Counted from the stretch's first letter, positions 50,118 through 59,210 are shown. The stretch: 64,000 nt of DNA from Xaviernesmea oryzae (GCF_900109605.1 NZ_FOAM01000007.1:124001-188000), one strand, 5' to 3'. The notes: generated from the sequence alone by a model not told the origin. A program made the numbers and translations.

Positions 50118-51061
50118 CGTGCCTTCTCCTTCAGCTCGGAATAGAGATAGGGAACGATGATGGCGGAGATCGTCATCAGCATGATGATCGCGCTGGCCGA
50201 GCCGACGGCCATTTCGTTGCGCTTGAAGGTGTATTCATACATGAAGTTGGACGGCAGCCAGGCCGAGCCGCCGGGCCCGCCCGAGGTCAGCGCCACCACG
50301 AGATCGTAGGACTTGATCGCCATATGGGCGAGCACGATGAAGGCGGAGAGAAAGACCGGGCGCAAGAGCGGGATGATGATGCGGCGATAGAGCTGGCCGG
50401 TCGTCGCGCCATCGATCTGCGCGGCCTTCATGATCTCGCTGTCGATGCCGCGAAGGCCCGCCAGGAACATGGCCATGACGAAGCCGGAGGCCTGCCAGAC
50501 GCCGGCGATCACCACGGTGTAGATCACATAGTCCTTGTTCTTGATCCAGTCGAAGTGGAAGCTCGTCCAGCCGAAGTGATGCAGCGTCTGCTCCAGCCCG
50601 AGGCCCGGATCGAGAAACCATTTCCACGCCACGCCCGTGACGATGAAGGACAGCGCCATCGGATAGAGGAAGATCGGCCGGAGCACGCCTTCGCCGCGGA
50701 TCTTCTGGTCCATCAGGATCGCCAGGAACAGGCCGAGCGCCAGGCAGATGCCGACATAGAGGAAGCCGAAGATCGCCATATTGGTGATCGACGTGTACCA
50801 GGAAGAGGGCGGATCGCTCTCGAAGGTCCAGCGCCAGAGCCGCTGATAGGCCCGCGCACCCGTCAGCGCATAGGACGGGAAGGTCTTGGAATTGGTGAAG
50901 GAAAGATAGGCCGTCCAGGCGATGAAGCCATAGACGAAGACCACGGTGATCGCGAAGCTCGGGGCGAGCACGATCTGCGGCAGGACGTTCTGCAGCCGCG
51001 CACGGATCGGCGTGGACTTGGCGGGAGTAAGGATCGGTTCGGTGGTCGCGACGCTGCTCAT
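50114..51061 (-). CDS. CUT1 sugar ABC transporter permease (GtsB-like)
   Basis: Inner-membrane permease (315 aa). After a 30-residue cytoplasmic start the first helix is at about residues 31-53. The EAA loop IMKAAQIDGATTGQLYRRIIIPLL and the SYDLVVALTSGGPGGSAWLP loop are typical of the glucose/mannose subgroup. It begins 80 nt after the binding-protein gene, a gap with a strong hairpin, and overlaps the next permease gene. Confidence 0.92.
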   Translation of the reverse strand: MSSVATTEPILTPAKSTPIRARLQNVLPQIVLAPSFAITVVFVYGFIAWTAYLSFTNSKTFPSYALTGARAYQRLWRWTFESDPPSSWYTSITNMAIFGFLYVGICLALGLFLAILMDQKIRGEGVLRPIFLYPMALSFIVTGVAWKWFLDPGLGLEQTLHHFGWTSFHFDWIKNKDYVIYTVVIAGVWQASGFVMAMFLAGLRGIDSEIMKAAQIDGATTGQLYRRIIIPLLRPVFLSAFIVLAHMAIKSYDLVVALTSGGPGGSAWLPSNFMYEYTFKRNEMAVGSASAIIMLMTISAIIVPYLYSELKEKAR

Positions 51062-51090
51062 GGTCTGTCCCTTTCCAAGGGTGTCGTCTG

Positions 51091-51124
51091 CCCTTTCCGC
51101 TCCGGCAAGCCGAAGCGGAAAGGG
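51091..51124 (-). terminator. Strong intercistronic hairpin after binding-protein gene
   Basis: A perfect 11-bp stem (51091-51101 with 51114-51124), whose 12-nt loop contains a further CGG/CCG pair. It sits between the binding-protein stop and the first permease start and has no T run on the minus strand. It likely sets a binding-protein to permease ratio. Confidence 0.6.
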
Positions 51125-51141
51125 ATTTGCCGGCGGCGCGT

Positions 51142-52416
51142 CTATCGGGCGTCGTCGATGGCCTGGACGAGCTGGGTCACGGCCTCCTCGGAGGTCTTGA
51201 TCTGGCCGTGGACGAATTTGGAGACCACGTCCTTATAGGCGTTGGCGATGGCAGGCGGTGCGCCATAGCCCTGCGCCAGCGAGCCGAACAGCGTGCCCTT
51301 CTCATTGGCGGCCTTGAGATCGGCGATGCCCTTCTTGCCGCAGGCATCGAAAGCCGTGTCGGGAACGTCGGTGCGGGCGGGAACGGAGCCCTTGACCACG
51401 TTGAAGGCCGACTGGAAGCTCTTCGACAGCGTGGCGGTCGCGAGCGCCACCTGCGCAGCCTTGCGGTCCTTCGGCACGTTGAACATGCCGAACATGTCGG
51501 AGTTGTAGATCACGCTGCCTTCGGTGCCGGGGAAGCGGTAGCAGAGGAAGTCGGTATCCGGCTTCTTCTTGGCGGCGACGAATTCACCCTTGGCCCAGTC
51601 GCCCATCACCTGAACCAGCGCATCGCCCTTGATGACCATGGCGGTGGCGAGGTTCCAGTCCCGGCCGGAATAGTTGGGATCGACATATTTGACGATCGTC
51701 GCCAGGTTGTCGAAGGCCTTCTTCATCGTGTCGGACTTCAGCGAGGCTTCGTCGAGGTCGTTGAAGGCCTTCTTGTAGAATTCCGGGCCGCCGGTGGATT
51801 CAACGATCGAGTCGAACATGGTGGCTTCCTGCCAGCTCTGGCCGCCCAGCGCCAAAGGCGTGACGCCAGCCGCCTTGGCCTTGTCGAGCAGCGCGATCAG
51901 CTCCTCGAAGGTCTTGGGCTGGGTGCCGCCGATCTTGTCCATCACCGCCTTGTTGATCCACAGCCAGTTGACCGAGTGGACGTTGACGGGCGCGGCCACC
52001 CACTTGCCCTCGTAGACCGAGAATTTCTGCAGTGCCGCCGGAACGGCCTTGTCCCAGCCTTCCTTCTTCGCCGCTTCCGTCAGGTCGCCCATGACGCCGG
52101 CCTGGGCGTAATCGAGCACGGTATAGCCCAGCATCTGCGAGGCGGTCGGGTAATTGCCGGCCGCAACCATGGCCTTGAGCGCCGTCATAGCCGCATCGCC
52201 GCCGCCGCCGGCCACCGGCACGTCCTTCCAGGCATAGCCTTCCTTGGCCAGGTCCTGCTTCAGCACGTTCAGCGCCGCAGCCTCGCCACCCGAGGTCCAC
52301 CAGTGCAGCATCTGCACTTCCTTGTCGGCGGCGCCGGCCGTCGTCGTCAGACCGGTCAGGGCCAGTCCGCTCAAGGCCAATGCGGCGATCGCGGTCGATG
52401 TCATCAATTTACGCAT
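51142..52416 (-). CDS. CUT1 sugar ABC transporter, glucose/mannose-type binding protein
   Basis: Periplasmic binding protein (424 aa) with a Sec signal peptide of about 28-30 residues. The mature start [21 protein letters not shown] and the [13 protein letters not shown] segment closely resemble glucose/mannose-binding GtsA-type proteins. [22 protein letters not shown] and the conserved late Cys pair ([15 protein letters not shown]) also fit this group. GGGAGGAA precedes ATG 52416. It is the first gene of the transporter/GMC operon, 186 nt after the aldehyde dehydrogenase stop. The ligand is probably a hexose or a hexose-containing compound. Confidence 0.93.
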   Translation of the reverse strand: MRKLMTSTAIAALALSGLALTGLTTTAGAADKEVQMLHWWTSGGEAAALNVLKQDLAKEGYAWKDVPVAGGGGDAAMTALKAMVAAGNYPTASQMLGYTVLDYAQAGVMGDLTEAAKKEGWDKAVPAALQKFSVYEGKWVAAPVNVHSVNWLWINKAVMDKIGGTQPKTFEELIALLDKAKAAGVTPLALGGQSWQEATMFDSIVESTGGPEFYKKAFNDLDEASLKSDTMKKAFDNLATIVKYVDPNYSGRDWNLATAMVIKGDALVQVMGDWAKGEFVAAKKKPDTDFLCYRFPGTEGSVIYNSDMFGMFNVPKDRKAAQVALATATLSKSFQSAFNVVKGSVPARTDVPDTAFDACGKKGIADLKAANEKGTLFGSLAQGYGAPPAIANAYKDVVSKFVHGQIKTSEEAVTQLVQAIDDAR

Positions 52417-52570
52417 GCTGTTCCTCCCAGTGCATGTTTCCATCGGTGTGGGCCCGTCCCGTCACCGACCAGCCGTCCTCCTCAGACGGTGTCTCCTCAC
52501 CCCTTCGGCGCCGCCGTTCCAAGACAGGCGCTTCGGGTCCTTACCTCCAGGTCTGGTCTTTCGGCATGAT

Positions 52571-52593
52571 CCGGCCGCTCCTCGTCCGGCCGG
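52571..52593 (-). terminator. Hairpin between aldehyde dehydrogenase and binding-protein genes
   Basis: Perfect 7-bp stem CCGGCCG (52571-52577) with CGGCCGG (52587-52593), 10 nt after the aldehyde dehydrogenase stop. No T tract follows, so read-through into the transporter operon is possible. Confidence 0.45.
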
Positions 52594-52602
52594 GTCCGCG
52601 CC

Positions 52603-54123
52603 TCAGGCCAGTTTGTCCGCCTTCGGCATCCACCAGCTCGTGCGGGCGCCGATATGCATGTTGAGCGTCTTGGTTTCGGTGTAGTCCTCGACGGCATGAC
52701 GGCCGAGTTCGCGGCCGAGGCCGGACTGCTTGGTGCCGCCGAAGGGCAATTCCGAGGCGCCGTCCATGAAGGTGTTCATCCAGACGGTGCCGGCGCGCAC
52801 GCGCCGGCCGATGGTCAGGCAAGTGTCGAAATCGCGGCTCCAGACACCTGCCGACAGGCCATAATCGATGGAGTTAGCGATCTCGATCGCCTCGGCCGTG
52901 GTCTCGAAGGTCAATACCGAGAGAACGGGGCCGAACACCTCCTCGCGGGCAACCGCCATGCCCGGCGTCACGCCGTCCAGGATCGTCGGCGCCATGAACT
53001 GGCCCATGCCGAAATCGAGCGGCTCGCCGCCATGGGCGATCCGCGCGCCGGCGCCGGCCGCGCCATCGAGATAGGCAGTGATCTTGTCGAGATGCTGCGG
53101 CGTGATGATCGCGCCGACCTGGGTCGATGGGTCGAGCGGATCGCCGACCTTGACGTCACGCGCGAGCGCGGCCACGCGGCGGACCACATCCTCGGCAATG
53201 CTCTTGTGCAGGATCAGCCGGGAGCCGGCATTGCAGCACTCGCCGGCATTGAAATAAGCGCCGAAGACGGCGGCATCGATGAAGGCGTCGAGATCCGCAT
53301 CGGGAAAAACGATTTGCGGGTTCTTGCCGCCGAGTTCCAGCGACACCTTCTTCAAAGTCTGGGCAGCATTGGTCATTGTCAACTTACCGACGCCGGTCGA
53401 GCCGGTGAAGGAGACCATGTCGACCTCGGGATGGGCGGTCATGACGGCGCCCACCGCAGGCCCCGTGCCGGTGACGATGTTGACCGCGCCCTTGGGAAGG
53501 CCCGCCTCCTCCAGGATCTCGCCCAGAAGCAGCGTCGAGCCGGAGGTGAGTTCCGAGGGTTTGACGACCGTGGTGCAGCCGGCGGCGAGCGCGAAGGGCA
53601 GCTTCTGGCTGACGATCAGGAAGGGGAAGTTCCACGGCGTGATGATCGAGACCACGCCGATGGCCTCGCGCAGCACGACGCCCAGCGTGCTGTCGCCCAG
53701 CGTGTTGTAGCTTTCGCCATGCAGATCGCGGGCCAGCGCCGCGGCATAGCGCCAGATATCGACCGCACCGGCGATTTCGCCGCGCACCTGCGTGATCGGC
53801 TTGCCGGCCTCGATCGCGTCGAGATAGGCGAGTTCCTCGGCGCGCGCGGAAATCAGCTGTGCTGCCTTCAAGATGACGCCCGAGCGCTCGGATGCCGTCA
53901 TGCGCGGCCATGGGCCGTGATCGAAAGCCCGGCGTGCGGCGGCAATCGCCCGTTCGGCATCGGCGGAGGTGCCGGCCGGATAGCGGCTGACGACGACGCC
54001 GTGGCTCGGCGCCACGCGCTCGATGGGCTGGCCCTCGCCAGCTTCCCAGCGCCCGTCGATCAGCATCTTGAAATCGCGTGCGGTGTGGTTCGCCAAAGCC
54101 TTCGGCGCGACCAGAACTGTCAT
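52603..54123 (-). CDS. NAD(P)-dependent aldehyde dehydrogenase
   Basis: Aldehyde dehydrogenase superfamily protein (506 aa), oxidising an aldehyde to the carboxylic acid. NAD-binding FTGSTGVGKLTM, catalytic Glu in LELGGKNPQIVFPDADLD, and catalytic Cys in NAGECCNAGSRLIL are intact. The C-terminal FGGTKQSGLGRELG is of the betaine/phenylacetaldehyde/vanillin dehydrogenase type. I chose ATG 54123 (AAGGGAG at proper distance, ATGA overlap with the crotonase stop) over ATG 54129. It is third in the LacI-controlled CoA-transferase/crotonase/aldehyde dehydrogenase set and likely acts on the product of the GMC enzymes or of the crotonase. Confidence 0.92.
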   Translation of the reverse strand: MTVLVAPKALANHTARDFKMLIDGRWEAGEGQPIERVAPSHGVVVSRYPAGTSADAERAIAAARRAFDHGPWPRMTASERSGVILKAAQLISARAEELAYLDAIEAGKPITQVRGEIAGAVDIWRYAAALARDLHGESYNTLGDSTLGVVLREAIGVVSIITPWNFPFLIVSQKLPFALAAGCTTVVKPSELTSGSTLLLGEILEEAGLPKGAVNIVTGTGPAVGAVMTAHPEVDMVSFTGSTGVGKLTMTNAAQTLKKVSLELGGKNPQIVFPDADLDAFIDAAVFGAYFNAGECCNAGSRLILHKSIAEDVVRRVAALARDVKVGDPLDPSTQVGAIITPQHLDKITAYLDGAAGAGARIAHGGEPLDFGMGQFMAPTILDGVTPGMAVAREEVFGPVLSVLTFETTAEAIEIANSIDYGLSAGVWSRDFDTCLTIGRRVRAGTVWMNTFMDGASELPFGGTKQSGLGRELGRHAVEDYTETKTLNMHIGARTSWWMPKADKLA

Positions 54124-54902
54124 GACCATTCTCCCTTGAATTCGGCGGCGCGCTTCTCAGTAAAGGCGGCGACGCCTTCCTTGAGGTCGCCGGTCTTGGC
54201 GGCCAGGATCGAGCCCAGGGCTTCGACGGCCGTGCCATTGTCCTCGCCGCTGGCGCTTGCGATCATCAGCTTGACGATCTCGTTGGCGGCGGGTCCCCGC
54301 GCGGCGATCCGCGCCGCCTGATCCTTGGCGGCCTGAACGGCCTGACCAGTCGGCACGACGGCATCGACGAGACCCAGCCCATGGGCCTGCTCGGCCGAAA
54401 AGACCTCGCCGCCCAGCGCCATGCGCCGCACGGCCTGCGCGCCGAAGCGCTTGACCAGCCGCTGCGTGCCGGACCAGCCGGGAACCATGCCAAGGCCGGT
54501 CTCCGGCAGGCCGATCTTGATGTGTTCCTCGGCGATGCGGATATCGGCCACGCCGGCCAGTTCCAGCCCGCCGCCGAGCGCATGGCCGTTCAGCGCGGCG
54601 ATCAGCGGCATGCGCAGGGTCGCCAGCCGCTCGAACACGCGATGGCCATGGCGTACCCAAGCATGTCCAAACTCCTCCGGCCGCATGCCGCCCCAGGCCT
54701 TGATGTCGCCGCCTGCCGAAAAGCCCTTTCCTTCGCCGGTGAGAATCGCAACCCGCACCCGGCCATCGGCTTCGACGGCATCGGCCGCGTCCTGCAATGC
54801 CTTGAGCATGTCGAGGTCGAGGGCGTTCAGCTTCTCCGGCCGCACGAGCGTGAGAAGGGCGATCGGTCCTTCAATGTCGATCCTGACGCTTCCGCTAGGC
54901 AT
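54120..54902 (-). CDS. Enoyl-CoA hydratase/isomerase (crotonase) family protein
   Basis: Crotonase-fold enzyme (260 aa). The oxyanion-hole loop GKGFSAGGDIKAW (about residues 58-70) and both hydratase glutamates, E114 in GGGLELAG and E134 in GLPETGLG, are present with the canonical spacing of 20. It should therefore be able to hydrate an enoyl-CoA, or like feruloyl-CoA hydratase/lyases hydrate and cleave it. The start overlaps the CoA-transferase end by 8 nt and the stop overlaps the aldehyde dehydrogenase start, so the three are tightly coupled. Confidence 0.92.
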   Translation of the reverse strand: MPSGSVRIDIEGPIALLTLVRPEKLNALDLDMLKALQDAADAVEADGRVRVAILTGEGKGFSAGGDIKAWGGMRPEEFGHAWVRHGHRVFERLATLRMPLIAALNGHALGGGLELAGVADIRIAEEHIKIGLPETGLGMVPGWSGTQRLVKRFGAQAVRRMALGGEVFSAEQAHGLGLVDAVVPTGQAVQAAKDQAARIAARGPAANEIVKLMIASASGEDNGTAVEALGSILAAKTGDLKEGVAAFTEKRAAEFKGEWS

Positions 54903-56520
54903 GGACGGCGCCCTCTAGACCCTTGGCCAGAACACGGGCCGGTTTTTGCGGCAGCGTCAGGCCGAGATTATCTTTAGAAAACAGCCTGGCATCCATGACC
55001 ATGAGGGCATCCGCCACACGGAGCGGGAATTCCGACTGGTCGAGGATGTCACGCTGGAGGTCGATCCCTGGCGCGATCTCCGTCAGCAGGATGCCCTCGG
55101 GCGTCAGCTTCATCACGCAGCGCTCGGTTACATAGGTGATGTCCTGTCCCTGCTCGATGGCGCGCCGGCCGGAGAAGGTGATGTGTTCGACCGCATTGAC
55201 CAGCTTCTTCAGCTTGCCTTCCTTTTCGATCACCAGCCGGCCATCGACGATGTCGAGCCTGGCGCCGGCATTGAACATGCCGGAGAAGACGATCTTGCGG
55301 GCGCGTGCGGTGATATCGACAAAGCCGCCGGCGCCGGCTGTCACATGCGGGCGGAAGGAGAGCTTGGAGACGTTGACCGACCCATCTCGGCCGATTTCCA
55401 GGAAAGACAGCAGCGAGGCATCGAAGCCCGCGCCCTGGAAATAGGTGAACTGATAGGGCGAGGGCATATAGGCATCGGCATTGGAGGCGCAGCCGAAGGC
55501 GAAATCGAGCAGCGGCACGCCGCCGACGGCGCCCTGTTCGATGACCCAGGTGATCGACCCGTGCAGGCCTTCCTCCAGCAGGATACGCGGCACATTGGCC
55601 GAGATGCCAAAGCCCAGATTGACGCAGCTGCCGGCCTCGAGTTCCTGCGCGACACGCCGGGCGATGACCTTCTGGATGTTGAAATCGGGCACGTCGAAAC
55701 TGTCGAGCGGGTGAAAGATCTCGCCCGAAATCGCCGGATCGTAGAGCGTCTGCGTGGTCTGCTTCTGATCGGGATCGGTGACGATATAGTCCACCAGCAT
55801 GCCGGGCACGCGCACATCGTGCGGCCGCAGCGAGCCCTGCTTGGTGATGCGCTTGACCTGGGCGATGACGATGCCGCCATTGTTGCGCGCGGCCAGCGCC
55901 TGATCGAGGCCGCCGAGATAGGCGCCTTCATGCTCATAGGTCAGGTTGCCGCGCTCGTCTGCGGTGGTGGCGCGGATGATGGCGACCTGCGGCACGATGG
56001 CGGGGAAGAACAGATAGTCCTCGCCCTCGAAATTCACCCGCTTGACCACCGGTTCTCCGGCGCCGAGCGCGTTCATCGCGCAGCCCTGGCGGGCGGGATC
56101 GACGAAGGTGTCGAGACCAACCTTGGTCAGTACGCCGGGCCGCTTGGCCGCCGCCTCGCGATGCATGTCGAACATGATGCCGGAGGGGATGTTATAGGCG
56201 GAAATTTCGTTGCCCGTGATCATCTGCCAGATCAGCGGCGGCTCGGCGCTCGACGGACCGGAGGGATAGGAGCCGCCGAGGATCTTCTTCAACAGGCCCT
56301 TGCGCGCGATATGGTCGACGCCCTTGATGCCGCTCATGTCGCCAGCGGCGATCGGATGCAGCGTGGTGATCTCCCGGGGATGACCGGTCTCTTCGAAGCG
56401 CGCGCCGATTGCCTTCAGCATCAGGTCCGGGCAGCCGAGGCCGCTGGACGAGGAGACGGACACAATGGCCCCGTCGGGGATGAGGGCTGCGGCTTGCGCT
56501 GGCGTGATGTGCTTGCTCAT
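54895..56520 (-). CDS. Family I CoA-transferase (acetate/3-oxoacid CoA-transferase, YdiF-like)
   Basis: Fused alpha-beta family I CoA-transferase (541 aa), which would move CoA from acetyl- or succinyl-CoA to an organic acid. The N-terminal SSSSGLGCPDLMLKAIG glycine-rich region marks the alpha part. The beta part begins near residue 285, with the catalytic Glu in VIEQGAVGGVPLLDF (E328). The length matches single-chain YdiF-type enzymes. The ribosome-binding site is weak. It follows the LacI gene by 26 nt and is coupled to the crotonase gene, so it probably activates the acid that enters the pathway. Confidence 0.92.
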   Translation of the reverse strand: MSKHITPAQAAALIPDGAIVSVSSSSGLGCPDLMLKAIGARFEETGHPREITTLHPIAAGDMSGIKGVDHIARKGLLKKILGGSYPSGPSSAEPPLIWQMITGNEISAYNIPSGIMFDMHREAAAKRPGVLTKVGLDTFVDPARQGCAMNALGAGEPVVKRVNFEGEDYLFFPAIVPQVAIIRATTADERGNLTYEHEGAYLGGLDQALAARNNGGIVIAQVKRITKQGSLRPHDVRVPGMLVDYIVTDPDQKQTTQTLYDPAISGEIFHPLDSFDVPDFNIQKVIARRVAQELEAGSCVNLGFGISANVPRILLEEGLHGSITWVIEQGAVGGVPLLDFAFGCASNADAYMPSPYQFTYFQGAGFDASLLSFLEIGRDGSVNVSKLSFRPHVTAGAGGFVDITARARKIVFSGMFNAGARLDIVDGRLVIEKEGKLKKLVNAVEHITFSGRRAIEQGQDITYVTERCVMKLTPEGILLTEIAPGIDLQRDILDQSEFPLRVADALMVMDARLFSKDNLGLTLPQKPARVLAKGLEGAVHA

Positions 56521-56546
56521 GGTCGTTCATAGTTCCGATTCAAAGG

Positions 56547-57602
56547 TCAGACCGCCTGCGGCGCGGCAGGCGGGGCGCCCTCCCGGGAGGCGCCGCAGCT
56601 TTCGCGCACCACCAGGCGGACGGAGGAGACGATGGTTTCCGGCTCGGGCTTGCCGGCGCTGATCTGCTTGAGCAGCAGCTGCGCGCCCCGGCGGCCCATG
56701 CCCTGCGGGTCGACGGAGACGGTGGTAAGCGCCGGCACCGCCGTCTTCGCTTCGATCACGTCGTCAAAGCCCACAAGAGCGAAATCCTTGCCCGGCTCGA
56801 TGCCCCTGGCCCGCAGCCCGTCGCAGGCGCCAAAGGCCACGGCATCGTTGAAGCAGATCGCGGCCGTCGGCTTGTCGGCGATCATCAAGGCCTGCCCGAT
56901 GGCCTCCAGCCCGCCCGCGCGCGAAGGTGCGGCATCGACGATCAAGGTCTCGTCCGCCGGCAGCTGGCAGCCGGCGATGGCGTCGCGATAGCCGTCGAGA
57001 CGCTCCTTGAAGACGGCCGTGTCGCCAAACCCGCCGAGAAAGGCGATGCGGCGGTGGCCGAGCGAGACCAGATGGCGCACGGCCGCGAAGACACCGTCGT
57101 GATTGTCCGAGACGATGGCCGATACTTTCGCGCCCGGCACATTGCGCACGGCCACGACCACCGGAATGCCGGCCGAGACGAGCGGCTTGAGATCCGCCGC
57201 CTTGGTGCCGCGCGCCGGCGAGAGAATGAGACCGGAAATGCCATGCTCGCGCATGGAAGCGATGACCTCGCGCTGCCGGTCGAGGCTCTCGCTGGTATTG
57301 GACAAAAACTGGACGAAGCCGGCGGACTGCACGACCATGTCGACGCCCACGGCAAGCTCGGCGAAGAAGCCATTGGTCAGATCGTTGACGACGACGCCGA
57401 TGATCTTCGAGTTCGCACCGGCCTGGCGCAGATTGGCCGCCCCGCGATTATAGACATAGCCGAGGTCGCGCATGACGGCACTGACCTTGGTGCGCGTCAC
57501 GTCATTGACGAGTGACGAGCCCTGCAGCACCAGCGAAACCGTGGACTTGGACACGCCGGCAGCCTTGGCGATATCGACGACGGTAACCCGTGCCTTTCCC
57601 AT
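56547..57602 (-). CDS. LacI-family transcriptional regulator
   Basis: Repressor (351 aa) with an N-terminal LacI HTH (VTVVDIAKAAGVSKSTVSLVLQGS) and a periplasmic-binding-protein-like effector domain (IIGVVVNDLTNGFFAELAVGV onwards; VGFDDVIEAKTAVPALTTVSVDP). ATG 57602 gives a standard LacI start, with GAGGAAGG upstream; the longer in-frame extension is not homologous. Two palindromes of the same sequence class lie 40 and 175 bp before the start, consistent with autoregulation and DNA looping. The gene is first in line before the CoA-transferase, crotonase and aldehyde dehydrogenase genes, so it likely controls the whole island. The inducer is probably the imported sugar-like compound. Confidence 0.93.
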   Translation of the reverse strand: MGKARVTVVDIAKAAGVSKSTVSLVLQGSSLVNDVTRTKVSAVMRDLGYVYNRGAANLRQAGANSKIIGVVVNDLTNGFFAELAVGVDMVVQSAGFVQFLSNTSESLDRQREVIASMREHGISGLILSPARGTKAADLKPLVSAGIPVVVAVRNVPGAKVSAIVSDNHDGVFAAVRHLVSLGHRRIAFLGGFGDTAVFKERLDGYRDAIAGCQLPADETLIVDAAPSRAGGLEAIGQALMIADKPTAAICFNDAVAFGACDGLRARGIEPGKDFALVGFDDVIEAKTAVPALTTVSVDPQGMGRRGAQLLLKQISAGKPEPETIVSSVRLVVRESCGASREGAPPAAPQAV

Positions 57603-57633
57603 AGCCTTCCTCCCCAGCGTTGCTCCCGCCGAC

Positions 57634-57662
57634 ATCTCTATTGGAACGTTCCAAAATGGCAA
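57634..57662 (-). promoter_or_regulatory. LacI promoter with overlapping operator (site 1)
   Basis: A perfect 14-bp palindrome TTGGAACGTTCCAA (57641-57654) lies between a minus-strand -35-like TTGCCA (57662-57657) and a -10-like AGAGAT (57639-57634). Binding there would block transcription of the lacI-type gene and of the downstream operon. Confidence 0.7.
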
Positions 57663-57777
57663 GCGGGAAATTATGTTGATAAGCCTCTTGTCTCGCAAAT
57701 GAGATTTAACATGCTGATATTGATGATAAAAAAATACGACGTCCCACCGAAATATCGCGTTCAACAATTCCTAATAT

Positions 57778-57793
57778 TTGGACCGTTCCAAAT
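57778..57793. promoter_or_regulatory. LacI operator, second copy (site 2)
   Basis: TTTGGACCGTTCCAAA: the same palindrome as site 1 with one substitution and a longer match at both ends. It lies 137 bp further upstream, in the AT-rich part of the 408-bp gap between the LacI and ROK genes (57603-58010), which otherwise shows no gene. Confidence 0.65.
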
Positions 57794-58010
57794 TTGGTAA
57801 AAGCGGCGCGTGTAGGGAGATGCATGCCGCGCCATTTTCAGGCGAGTTCTCGCATATCGATACAGAGTTGTCGGTAAGAATGGACTTTTGCTTGCGCCGA
57901 ACCCGCGCGGCAGCGTCCTGGCTGAATAAGGCAGAGTTTTTCCGAAGGAATGGGCGCGCCATTCGCTGCCTTGGCGGCGAAAAGGGAATGGCGTTCCTAT
58001 GGGCGTGTCC

Positions 58011-59210
58011 TCAAAGCGAGGCGGGAGTCTTTCCCTCGGCGATGCGGCCATGCTGGCGCAGGACCAGAGCCACGGCGCCCATAACGGTATCGTCATTGCC
58101 GAGAAAACGTGCCACGGCGAGGCGGGGCGTTTGCAGGCCCGGAAGATCCGGCTGCGGCAGCATCGTCCGGCGGAAGCTTCGCTCCAACGGCTCCAGAAAG
58201 GACGGTCCGATCGTCGCGAGCTTACCGGCGATGATGAAGAGCGGCGGATTGATCATGGTCGCGGTCATGCCCATGCCCCATCCGGCCTTGGTTGCCGCAT
58301 CCTCCACCAACCGTCGATAGCCGATGCGCCCTTCACGCGCCCGGTCGATGAATTGCTCGATCGTCACGGGCCCGCCGCTCAGCTCTTCGGCATGGCGCAG
58401 AAGATAATAGCCGCCGACATAAGTCTGCAGACAGCCGCGATTGCCGCAGCGGCAATAACGCCCCTCGGGCTCCAGCACCACATGGCCGAATTCTGCCGCA
58501 CTCCCGCTGACCCCGCGAAGCACCGTGCCGTCGCGCACGATGGCGCCGCCCACGCCGAGATCGAACTTGTAGAGCACGAAGTCGCTTTCACCGACGGCCG
58601 CGCCCCAGGTCATTTCCGCCAGGGCGCCGCAATGGCTTTCGTTTTCGGCATGCAGCGGACAATCCAGCCGTTTGGAAAAGATCTCCGCGAGATCGACGCC
58701 GGCCCAGCCGGGAAGGATGTCGCCGTTCAAGACGCGGCCGCCATAACTCAGCGGTGCGGAAATGGCGACCCCGACGCCGAGAAGATCGCCGATCGCCAGG
58801 CCCAGTGGCGCGCATTGCGTCTGCAGGCTCTCGCGCACTTGGTCTGCGGCCTCTTCCGGCGTGTAATCGCGCCGGATCGGGATCCAGACATCGGAGAGCA
58901 CCGCATGGGTCATGTCGCAGATGACGATGCGGATTTCGCCAAGTCCGAGAAGCACGCCGGCGCAGCGGCCCGATGCTGGATTGAGCGAGAGCAATTGCGA
59001 GGGCCGGCCCTGCCCATTCGTCTTGGCTTCGACATCGAGCACCGCGCCCGCATCGCGCAGATCGCTCAACACCGCCGAAATGGTGGAGCGCCCGAGTCCG
59101 GTCGATTTTGCCAGCTGGCCGGCCGTGGCCGCGCCAAAGGCCGCCAGTCCCCTGACAATGCGCCCGGCGGGGGATTCCCGGTCAAAAAACAGATTGTTGA
59201 TGTTCTTCAT
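58011..59210 (-). CDS. ROK-family transcriptional regulator (NagC/XylR-like)
   Basis: Sugar-responsive regulator (399 aa) with an N-terminal winged HTH (AATAGQLAKSTGLGRSTISAVLSDL) and a ROK kinase-like domain. The ROK zinc motif appears as YCRCGNRGCLQTYVGG; the usual Glu after GCL is Gln here. The ATP-site residues of true ROK kinases are not obvious, so a regulator rather than a glucokinase is likely. GAGGTGGGCG precedes ATG 59210. It is divergent from the fourth CUT1 operon across 232 bp and very likely represses it. NagC/Mlc/XylR proteins bind AT-rich inverted repeats, a candidate of which is present. Confidence 0.92.
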   Translation of the reverse strand: MKNINNLFFDRESPAGRIVRGLAAFGAATAGQLAKSTGLGRSTISAVLSDLRDAGAVLDVEAKTNGQGRPSQLLSLNPASGRCAGVLLGLGEIRIVICDMTHAVLSDVWIPIRRDYTPEEAADQVRESLQTQCAPLGLAIGDLLGVGVAISAPLSYGGRVLNGDILPGWAGVDLAEIFSKRLDCPLHAENESHCGALAEMTWGAAVGESDFVLYKFDLGVGGAIVRDGTVLRGVSGSAAEFGHVVLEPEGRYCRCGNRGCLQTYVGGYYLLRHAEELSGGPVTIEQFIDRAREGRIGYRRLVEDAATKAGWGMGMTATMINPPLFIIAGKLATIGPSFLEPLERSFRRTMLPQPDLPGLQTPRLAVARFLGNDDTVMGAVALVLRQHGRIAEGKTPASL

